From Plumapathes pennacea (Eukaryota > Cnidaria > Anthozoa > Antipatharia > Myriopathidae): 64,000 bases of DNA. The position numbers were made by a program, and so were the translations under genes. Shown one piece after another: positions 57,301 through 64,000 of this stretch (the stretch's first letter is position 1; the number at the start of each line of letters is the position of its first letter). The notes under the pieces were generated by a model. It saw nothing but the letters and a program-made list of their open reading frames with translations, was not told where the DNA came from and did not search any database. The stretch spans positions 29,970,855 to 30,034,854 of the forward strand of contig OZ038462.1 in the NCBI GenBank assembly GCA_964036295.1. The letters run 5' to 3'.

Positions 57301-60208
57301 ACAGGGACCTGTTAGTCGAGCAGGGCGTTGTGTCTGTCTGTCTGTCTATCTGTCTGTATCTATATACATATATATGTACATTTGTGTGTGGTCTGTCTCT
57401 TGTCTGTGTTTGTATGTCTATGTACGTTTCTGTAATTGTGTGGATGTGTGCATGTCTTTCTCTGTGTGCGTGTGCCTTTGTGTCCGTGTCTGTGTGCATC
57501 TGTCTTGTAACTCTTGTTTGTATTTCTTTTTCTGTCTGTCTGTCTTTGTGTCTGGTCTGTCTGTCTGTCTGTCTGTGTGCGTGTGCATCTCGTGAGGGAT
57601 TCGGGAGGCACCAAAGCTGTTTACCTAACACTCTTCTGATGAGCGATTATTGTACTTTAGACCGCTGCTGTGTGTGGGTGTCGTCATAACGGTGCTTGCT
57701 GCTAAAGTAACTCGGTGGATGCTGTGCTGTTTTGTTTTAGTGCTGAGTTCTTAAATCGCCAAGCAAATTCAAGCTCTCCGAGACCTCTTTCTATGCAACA
57801 ACTAGAGCGGAGCACGTAAGTTTGGTTGTTTTGAGAGCAGAACCATAAAGAAGTGCGTACGAGCTAATCTCGACCAAGTTGATTTGATTCATTTGACACT
57901 GTTGTTGATGATTTTAAAAAGGCTAGCAGTACTCGAACATATAATTATGACATTGTTCCCCTGCTTGGTTCAATGGTTGATTGATTGATTGATTGATTGA
58001 TTGATTAATGATCATACTATTAATTTTGATTTTGATGGTGATTTGAGTTTGAGCTTTTGCACTCTTTTCAACCCTTTTAAGTATATTTTTGACTGGGAAG
58101 GATTGAATTACTTTGAAGTAATTGATTTTATAATATATTAACCGCCACTAATAGCGATCTAACGTAACTCTAATGTCTGCTTTACTGATTTAGACTATTA
58201 GAAAACTTGCAAGTGATCTCCTGGGGGCGATAGCACTAGGTGATCGGATATCTTTTTCTCCACCAATCTGCGCCCACAACGTACAATCAGGAATTAAAAG
58301 TCCATAAATCATTGCGCGCCTCGTAGTGTCGGTCATGTTAGATTGAATCAATTTGAGTGCGAAAAAGACTTGAAGAAATGAACTCAAAAGGAAACAAAGA
58401 CATCGTCTAGGTAGAACGGCACGAAGAGGCACATCACGATCCGTGTCGAAACTCTTGACACAACGATGTAGCCTGCGAAAACAGACGGATTTTCCGCCTG
58501 TTGCTTTGCGAGGCTGAAGAATACCGTCAGCGTAATTGAGCCGACAAGTGACGTCCATGACGTCATAGGCCGTCTCAAGAGCGACAAATCAGAAACGAAA
58601 AATGGTATTTTCTGTCTTACTTGACTTTTGAAGGCTAACCGATTGGACAAAGCCTATGACGTCATGGAATTGTCTGCTCGGTTTGTAGGCCTCGTAAAGC
58701 AACAGGCGAAAAATTCGTCTGTTTTCGCAGGCTACGATTACTGTTTCACTCAAGATACGAGTACACGCGCGCAAAGAATCATGGGCTTTTTATCTTGGTT
58801 ACTGACAAGTCAACTGGATCCAAATTTCCGATCACGTGGCAGATTTCTTCTGGAAACACGGGGAGGGTTGTCTAAGGTTCAACTGTTTTGTGTTCAGGGA
58901 GGAGGCCGGAAAAGAACCCATTTCGCCTTCTTGGAAGAACACGAAATTGACGAGGAAATCGAACAGCTTACCGCGGTCAAATCCCCCACCCCTCCCCCGT
59001 GACCCTCCACCCGAGGATCCAGTCAAGACTCCCAGGTAATAATGTGTGCACGGCCGTGTTTGATCACGTGACATGACTTGCGTCATTACGTGATCAGTCT
59101 AAGGATTTGCACTGATGAATGTGGTAACAGCAAAATAAATATACTTCATAGGGAGCGATGTTTGCATGCGGTGTTGCTTTACTCGTGTGAACCAGCCTTA
59201 AAAATTATTCTGTCCTTTCCGTTTGTTTTTTTTTTTCTTTCCTCTTTTCTTTCCTCGTCTTTGCTTTGTTTTTTCCACTTCAGGAAAGTGAAAACTCTTT
59301 ATCCATGTGTAGCAGAAAACAGCTCGGAATTGTCCTTTGATGCAGGAGTTATTATTACCAATGGTAAGAGGACGTCCTTGAATATTTCAAATTCTGACGC
59401 TAAAATAGAATGAACCTTCTGCTTGTCATTTATATTTCTGTGCCCTGGCAACTGTCTCAAGCCTTTTACTCCCAAGCCGAGTGATCAATTTCGATTTTCT
59501 CCTACAGTTTCATCAAAGATACATCGCACAGTGTTAACCCTTTCACTCCCAAGTTCAAAATGCAGATTCTCCCAACCTTTTAAGAGGAAATTGTAGGAGT
59601 GATGTAGTGAGAATTGATAGTTTAATCAGCTATCACCTGAGCAAGGTATCAAAGGCCAAGTTCTCCTTGCTATATGATATATTTGTGGTGAGAAATTGAA
59701 GGAGAAAATCGAGGTTGATCACTCCTGGGAGTGAAAGGGTTAAAACCCACCTTCTGTTAGCTTTCTCAAATGAAAGCTGATTAAACTATCAATTCTCACT
59801 ACGCCGCTCATACAGTTCCTTCTTAAAAGGTTAGGAGAATCTTTAAAATGCAAGACAGTGCTCAGAGCGGCAATGCGGATGGCTCACGATCAACAATAAT
59901 AGAGCGGTTTCGAGACGACTGTCGGGAAGTAATCGTGTAGCTGCTTTGGTTTTGCATTTGTTGCGCTTTTCAATTGGTCAATGGAGTCGTGTGCGCAATA
60001 CCGCTTATCGTTTCTGTTTGTTTGTGTGTTTGTCTTAAAGTTACGATGATGTTTCGGTGTTGTTGTTTGTAATTTCTCACCTAACCAGATTTGTCACTTT
60101 CTCCTCGTTTTTGCAGTGCGCGAATCTCGGGAACCCGGTTGGCTGGAAGGAACGTTAAATGGCAAATCGGGACTTATGCCCTCAAACTACGTGGAAAATG
60201 TGATGTAA
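42377..60208 (+). CDS. ARHGAP26: BAR-PH-RhoGAP-SH3 protein, GRAF/ARHGAP26-42 type
   Basis: 27 exons, 825 residues (human GRAF1 is about 814), phases consistent: 42377-42530, 44605-44700, 45581-45642, 45739-45810, 45990-46091, 46817-46927, 49205-49247, 49494-49555, 49885-49947, 50208-50280, 50673-50776, 50973-51013, 51127-51183, 51400-51478, 51772-51811, 52518-52580, 53043-53208, 53665-53723, 54214-54319, 54986-55145, 55606-55885, 57038-57097, 57165-57204, 57741-57815, 58898-59035, 59284-59363, 60117-60208. BAR domain about 1-240 (opens MGLKPLEFADCLLDSP), PH about 265-373 (QGYLYVQ, RRFCFDI, DRKLWLQVMDG), RhoGAP about 388-571 with arginine finger in GITDQGLYRIVG (Arg416) and ASNLGVVFGPTL, Pro-rich linker (PPPLPRDPPPEDP), SH3 768-825 ending SGLMPSNYVENVM. 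It curves membranes and inactivates RhoA/Cdc42-type GTPases near endocytic and adhesion sites. The donor after exon 10 (GTGGAT) is weak. ARHGAP10/26/42 cannot be told apart here; the symbol is by family. Confidence 0.93.
44227..44420. mobile_element. palindromic MITE in GRAF intron 1
   Basis: The left end TTTTTATTATATAGACACGA and right end, read backwards, TTTTTATTATATTAGACATG form inverted repeats continuing into GTGTTTTAC. The 151-codon frame through it is a by-product. Confidence 0.6.
44438..44549. repeat. 112-bp palindrome in GRAF intron 1
   Basis: Left AAGATATGGATTTTATTTTC with AACAATATTTTACTCA; right TAAAATATTGTTTTTACCA then GAAAATAAAATTCATATCTT. A foldback element beside the preceding one. 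Confidence 0.65.
45217..45384. mobile_element. foldback MITE in GRAF intron 2
   Basis: The arms CAATAAACTACTTTTGGC and GCCAAAAGTAGTTTATTG are near-perfect inverted repeats, continuing inward to ATATGC/GCATAT and GATATTGTCC/GGACAATTTT-like words. Confidence 0.65.
46182..46367. mobile_element. pogo-like MITE with TA duplication, GRAF intron 5
   Basis: 186 bp between TA dinucleotides. Right end read backwards: CAGTAGAACCCCGCTATCTT; left end CAGTAAAATCTCGCTATCTT. Interior GATAGCGGGGCATCGAGATA words match the element at 5348-5498. Confidence 0.8.
46377..46743. mobile_element. MITE, TAGGCTACATTTACAC-ended, GRAF intron 5
   Basis: Left end TAGGCTACATTTACACTATA, right end TAGTGTAAACTCAGCCTTA as its inverted partner. 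Contains a direct repeat of AAGGCCTATCTGGTATGTTT (near 46600 and 46680). Confidence 0.65.
47049..48555 (+). mobile_element. Helitron-like element, copy 2, in GRAF intron 6
   Basis: 1507 bp, same TCCCCGAACG start and TTTCTAG end as copy 1, again between A and T (ATCTTA and TTTAGTG flanks). Near-identical to copy 1 except for a (TCAG)n expansion near 47155-47180, indels, and a stop in the charged-repeat frame. Inserted in sense orientation relative to the gene, in the intron between exons 46817-46927 and 49205-49247. Confidence 0.85.
48720..49020. repeat. degenerate CCCTGTTCCAGA tandem repeats, GRAF intron 6
   Basis: Words ACCCTGTTCCAGAGTAAAG, ACCCTGTTCCAGACAAATG, ACCCTGTTCCAGACTCCAC, ACCCTGTCCCAGAGAGAAG and ACCCTGTTCCAGATTTGGA recur at irregular spacing. 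Related to 41690-41850. Confidence 0.6.
52225..52466. mobile_element. MITE, GGGCCCGGTTTTTC-ended, GRAF intron 15
   Basis: Inverted ends GGGCCCGGTTTTTCAAAGC and GCTTTCGAAAAACCGGGCCC. Subterminal TTAGGCTAATCCTGGATTAG and AATCCTGGATTAGCTTAAT. Better preserved relative of 5086-5302. Confidence 0.8.
54002..54071. mobile_element. 70-bp TAGCCTG hairpin element, GRAF intron 18
   Basis: Ends TAGCCTGCGAGTACGGTCGTC and GACGGCCGCATTCGCAGGCTA. Flanks ACTTCCCTA and GCTTTCCTA match at seven of nine positions. The smallest of the TAGCCTG family here. Confidence 0.65.
54390..54600. mobile_element. CCCTTTCACTCCC-type MITE, GRAF intron 19
   Basis: Left TAAGCCTTTTCACTCCCAAG, right TTGGGAGTGATAGGGTTAA. Interior AAATATATCATACAG and ATCACTACATCACTCAT words recur at 59461-59850. 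Confidence 0.7.
55299..55533. repeat. tandem duplication of about 115 bp, GRAF intron 20
   Basis: Two adjacent units share TTATGGATT, TTGTTTGGTT, TTTTGTTGA, AAGACCTT, and TTTTCCAACC, with scattered substitutions. Non-coding. Confidence 0.65.
57324..57590. repeat. TCTG/TGTG low-complexity tract, GRAF intron 23
   Basis: TCTG tetranucleotide runs at both ends enclose a T/G-rich stretch. The long translated frames on both strands are artefacts of this composition. Confidence 0.85.
57975..58005. repeat. (ATTG)n microsatellite
   Basis: About seven perfect units of TTGA/ATTG in GRAF intron 24. Confidence 0.85.
58468..58735. mobile_element. TAGCCTGCGAAAACAGACG foldback MITE, GRAF intron 24
   Basis: Ends GTAGCCTGCGAAAACAGACG and TCTGTTTTCGCAGGCTAC; arms continue with GCCTGTTGCTTTGCGAGGC against GCCTCGTAAAGCAACAGGC and meet at CATGACGTCATAGGC/GCCTATGACGTCATG. 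No clear target duplication. Confidence 0.75.
59461..59850. mobile_element. nested TTAA-type MITEs, GRAF intron 26
   Basis: An inner element, 59534-59743, bounded by TTAACCCTTTCACTCCCAAG and GGGAGTGAAAGGGTTAA, lies inside an older relative (CCTTTTACTCCCAAGCCGAG at the left, AGGTTAGGAGAATC at the right). TTAA at both inner ends suggests piggyBac-type target choice. Confidence 0.7.
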
Positions 60209-60849
60209 TTTTAAAATATTGACTGAGTCAACTGCTCACAAAGTGCGGCTTTTAAAATGAAACCAGAGAGAAGCCTTTTAGATTAGGCTTAAATGGACAG
60301 GCCGTCAAAAGTCAAGGCTGGTTCACACAGTAAAGCAAGCGCGACAAAATGGAAAGTTTCAATTTTTTGCGTCTGCGATTGCTCCACAAATTTTACTTGC
60401 GCTTGCTATACTCGTTTTATTTGCTTTACCTACCAATAGTTATGTCATATACGTGTACGTGAAACGGCTAAAAGCTGAAGCTGAAGCGGCAAAGAGATTA
60501 GAGTTATATGGAATTGTGCAAAGCCCTAACTCTCTCGCCCTTGTTACTGAGCAAAAGTTTAATTGAGATGAACTCTTTTCATGTTTCCCCATTTTTTTTT
60601 TTTTTTTTTTTTTTTTTCATGAATGGTTGGGGGGTTATTTTGTATCAGCTGATGTGACGAGAATTTTTCATCTGAGCAAGTCATCAAAAGCCAAATTCTC
60701 CATACTGTTTGGTATATCTATCGTGAGAAAATGGAAGTTGTTCACTCCTGGAAGTGACAAATAGGTAAAGGTCATTTGGATGAGCTCCATATATAGAACT
60801 GTACAGTAACTAATTCAACTTTATATTAGACATATACCTTGTGGTTGGT

Positions 60850-61203
60850 TAGAGCCGTTTTCTGATGACTGTCGAGAGTAATCATATGATTGCTTTGATT
60901 TTGCGTTTGCAGTGCGCTTTCGGATTGGCCCAAACAAGTTTAGCAGCATTCTGATTGACCCAAACAAGTTTAGCAGCATTCTTGGCCAATCAGCAGCAAA
61001 CTAGCAGACCTGATTGCGATCTGCTCATTCAGCAAGCAAATGGCGATGGCGTTTCCTCGCACTTCTGATTGGTTTCTTCTTCAAAGTAAAACCAAACGCG
61101 AACTACTTTACCTCCGGATTGATTCAAAGCGTTTCTTACAGCTTCTGTGATTGAAGATGTTACTTTGGTTTAAGGTTTTGGACAGTCGTCCGAAACGGCT
61201 CTA
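60850..61203. mobile_element. TAGAGCCGTTTT-ended MITE
   Basis: Left TAGAGCCGTTTTCTGATGAC, right GACAGTCGTCCGAAACGGCTCTA as inverted partner. Contains a 26-bp direct duplication (ATTGACCCAAACAAGTTTAG unit). Related words occur near 59903, 51900-52110 and 18280-18380. Confidence 0.65.
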
Positions 61204-61747
61204 TTCTCTATCCGAAAAGCTTTTTTCGAGAATTATCAAAGGAATTCCGTTCCTTGCTTGGATACAGTTTTTTATCTTGCTCACTTTAGAGTAAAATGTA
61301 CCTTAGCGCAAACGAGAGGATAATTTGGCTTGACCGTTTCACTACTAAGCGCGAATTCGACTCGAGTTAAAAAACGTTGAACAATGTGACCTCCTAAATT
61401 AAAGCTATGGGTACAGTTCAGTCACATAGTAATGTTGTTTTTGTTAAGTGGGATTCGTGTTTGTGGCGTTTTAATGTTGTTTTAAATTTGGGCTCTTTCA
61501 GTTTTGACAGTGAGTAGTTGCTCCCTTTCAGAGTTAACGAAATACCAACGACAGTCGCCATTTTGCAATCTCGTCTGCCACCTGTGTCTCGCAGTGATGA
61601 GAAGCGAAATATAATCTCTGCTAGTTATCAAACTTTAGTTTAGGGGTGGGAATCTGAAGAAAGAGTTAGTGCCGTTTTGTTCATGTTGAAGAATATCTAT
61701 TCTTTTCGTAATTTTTTTCTTGATGCTTTGCCGTTTTAAAATTAAAG

Positions 61748-61753
61748 AATAAA
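61748..61753 (+). terminator. possible polyadenylation signal AATAAA
   Basis: Canonical hexamer about 1.5 kb after the RhoGAP stop; whether the 3' UTR reaches this far is unknown. Confidence 0.3.
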
Positions 61754-62253
61754 GACAAACGACAGATGGCACACAGCTCTAATGTAAGTAGTAGATTTGT
61801 GTGAATAAGTTTCCAGAGATTAATTTCAAATCTATCAATAAATTATGTCAAATATTTTCCGTTGTGAGTGTGTCGGTTGTCTCCCAAAAACATGTTGGCT
61901 TCGACATGCACAAGGCGAGAAAATGAGCAATCCCAAATTTGTAGTGCTCAGCTAAAGGACCACTTTTGCAGAGCTACCATCCCCCGAAAATTCTCAGGCG
62001 GGGGTTCTGGGACCCACCAGGTCAAAAGGCGTGGCCAAGTCCCCTTCAGAGCCGAAGAACTTCAGCCACCAACACGGCGAGCTGAAATTATGCCATTTAG
62101 GGCACGTTTAGAATACACCGCAGCTATTTTCACAGTCGGAGCGCTTTGCAGAACGAGCAAAAACAAAACTTTCATTCAAATCGCTATTGAAATAGAATGC
62201 GGGGTATTCTGAAGATGAGTACTTTATTTACGCTTGATCTGTTGAATAAACTA

Positions 62254-64000
62254 CTAGAAATACGATAATCGCATATACCCCCTCACTCTGCCATTGATGG
62301 GACTTTTACTTTTGGTAACTCCCAATAAGAGTAGCCTTTGTTTTACCGAAATGTTGACTCAATCTTTTCTTCGAACTCAAGTGCTACACGCAAAGGAAGG
62401 AGAAAAAGAATGGTGTGTGTTATACTTTTGCGTTGAAAAAAGAATCGATTGCGTGACGAAGTACGTATTTCCCACGGTCGGCACGTCAAATTAATTCATA
62501 CAGTCTGCCAAGCACGTTCTCGAAATTTAATACTCAAAGTTTGAAGTTGGTCGGCCGTCGTAGTACGGGAAAAAAGGAACACTGATTTTCTAATTTCGAA
62601 TTCATAGGCAGTACAATTAAATAGGCTTCCTGTGCGATTTGTTTTTACTACTGCATGCACCAGACTCAGGCATGCATATTTAATAGGCTCGAATTGTTTT
62701 GTATGTGAACCCACTCAAAACAGCAAAATTTCTCCCAGAATCAAAGCAAAACTTGAACAGTTTACTTCAAATTATACACGGGCTTCAGAATCAGTGGCAA
62801 TTTCCGGCAATTCCACTTTTTTGTTGAAACTCAAATTTGGAATCACGAAAATAAAGGAAAAACCAATTCTTAGCGCTATTCTTTCTTGGGAAAGTTGAAA
62901 TACCTCAATTATTTTCTACGTCGTTGTATTCGGTCTGCAACGTAAATATTCTCGACCTTTCTGGATAAAAATCTCGATCTTTTCTGAGATTTGTTCCGGC
63001 CAGTAGTTTGGGGAAATGTCAGACATTTTCTCACGTTTGTCTGTCGGTTCGTGTGTCTCGGAACAAGCCTTTCTCATGCTGTTCCCACGTGACTTTACAA
63101 AAACAACAACTTCGCGCCACTTGCTCGCCGGGTTTTGGCGCGACGACACGTGCACGGCAAGATGTCTTTTGTAAAAGTTAAACGAAAGGGCAAACTGGTG
63201 AAGGTAAAAATATCAGACTTAACACTGAGTTAAAAGCATTTCAATGATCTTTAAGTATCACCGTCTGATATTTTTACCTTAACCAGTTTGCCCTTTCGTT
63301 GTAACTTTTACAAAGACATCTCACCGTGCATGTGTCGTCGCGCCAAAACCCGGCGAGCAAGTGGCCCGAAGTTGTTTTATACGAAAAGTCACGTGGGAAC
63401 CGCATGAGAAAGGCTCGTTCCGAGACACGAACCGACAGACAAACGTGAGAAAATGTCTGACATTTCCCCAAACCTGCTGGTCGGAACAAATCTCAGAAAA
63501 GATCGAGATTTTTATTCAGAAAGGTCGAGAATATTTACGTTGCAGACCGTATACAACGAAGTAGAAAATAATTGGGGTATTTTAACTTTCCCAAGAAAGA
63601 ATAGCGCTAAGAATTGGGTTTTCCTTTATTTTCGTGATTCCAAATACGAGTTTCAACAAAAAAGTAGAATTGCCGGAAATTGCCACTGATTGCTTCAGAC
63701 CCAGTAATACTTCTAAGGGCTTGTGAACGATTTTCGCTGCAATCACCGCGTGTCAGATTACAGAAAAATAAGACATCTGACTAAATTATTCAAGACTCCA
63801 AGTTCCGATTGCTCTGAGCAAATACGGTAGCCGAAACTGGCGACAGAAGCGTAGTAAAACAATACTTCGAGGGAAAATGATCAGCATACAGATTTTAATA
63901 CATTCTTGAAGTGATCGAGTTACAAAATATATATTTGTCACGGTGATTGTTCGATTTCCACTGACTAACCTTTTGTTGCTTGTCCTTTCTAAATAAGTAT
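62254..64000 (-). mobile_element. Helitron-like element, copy 3, reversed and interrupted
   Basis: On the minus strand: its CTAG terminus is at 62254-62257 next to a T on the correct side, and the sequence matches copies 1 and 2 through the GTGTAGCACTTGAG and GGTCTGAAGCCC regions. It continues past the window edge, where ATACTTATTTAGAAAGGACA (reversed) matches position 40205. It is split by a 903-bp foldback element at 62789-63691. Confidence 0.85.
62789..63691. mobile_element. 903-bp foldback element inside Helitron copy 3
   Basis: Two inverted arms of about 425 bp around a spacer of about 45 bp (near 63222-63266). Ends AATCAGTGGCAATTTCCGGC and its reverse complement; flanked by GCTTCAG direct repeats (62782-62788, 63692-63698), and the uninterrupted target is visible in copies 1 and 2 (near 40504). 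The arms carry mirror-image frames with no known domain. Family uncertain; 7-8 bp duplication would suit hAT-like or other foldback types. Confidence 0.8.

Larger units (their letters stand above)
60209..62253. other. GRAF 3' UTR and flank
   Basis: No gene. Contains a T run near 60590-60617, a relic TTAA-type MITE (about 60650-60770), the element at 60850-61203 and an AATAAA signal at 61748-61753. The 114-codon frame at 61868 shows no family likeness. Confidence 0.5.

Noticed and set aside
57225..57689. Cys/Val/Ser-rich frames of 107-154 codons on both strands
   Set aside because: Translation of TCTG/TGTG microsatellite sequence inside a GRAF intron.
1..64000. CRISPR arrays, rRNA and tRNA genes
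   Set aside because: No regularly spaced repeat-spacer structure, no rRNA-like blocks and no convincing tRNA cloverleaf with B-box GGTTCGA in context were seen by eye.

Overview
This is a nuclear segment of an animal genome. It holds multi-exon genes with GT-AG introns, long AT-rich introns and dense miniature transposons. The gene content (JADE, DELE1, GRAF-type RhoGAP, small CARD proteins, an animal copy of a GltS-type symporter) and the repeat style (TTAA elements with CCCTTTCACTCCC ends, GGGCCCGGTTTTTC ends) suggest a cnidarian, most likely a hexacoral such as a stony coral. The organism call is inference, not something read directly.

Layout. 0.8-2.8 kb (minus): DELE1-like mitochondrial stress protein with Sel1 repeats. 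3.4-12.7 kb (plus): a 19-exon JADE PHD-finger protein, divergent from DELE1 across a 0.66 kb promoter with a perfect CRE palindrome. 13.8-18.7 kb (plus): a 9-exon GltS/ESS-type sodium:glutamate symporter with an EGF-like module at its N terminus. 21.0-23.7 kb (minus): a 3-exon Golgi carbohydrate sulfotransferase of the HNK-1/chondroitin 4-O family. 23.7-29.9 kb: gene-poor, with repeats and one tentative exon. 29.9-41.4 kb: a direct tandem duplication of about 4.85 kb, each copy carrying a two-exon, 123-residue CARD-only gene and an orphan half-CARD exon; the second copy also received a Helitron-like insertion. 42.4-60.2 kb (plus): a 27-exon BAR-PH-RhoGAP-SH3 gene (GRAF/ARHGAP26-42 type). 60.2-64.0 kb: its 3' flank, MITEs and a third, reversed Helitron copy interrupted by a 0.9 kb foldback element.

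The genes do not form a single pathway. JADE is a chromatin (HBO1 acetyltransferase) subunit, DELE1 signals mitochondrial stress, the CARD proteins are probable death-fold adaptors or decoys, GRAF shapes membranes and inactivates Rho, the sulfotransferase decorates glycans in the Golgi, and the symporter is a plasma or vesicle membrane transporter.

The most unusual items are: the EGF-like domain joined to a bacterial-type glutamate symporter; a Helitron insertion with its own empty-site control in the same window; the paired CARD-only genes with decaying half-CARD exons; a PIP-degron-like motif in the JADE tail; and a family of TAGCCTG-ended elements with 9-bp target duplications. Exon boundaries were placed by eye from splice signals, reading phase and family similarity; no search or alignment program was run.
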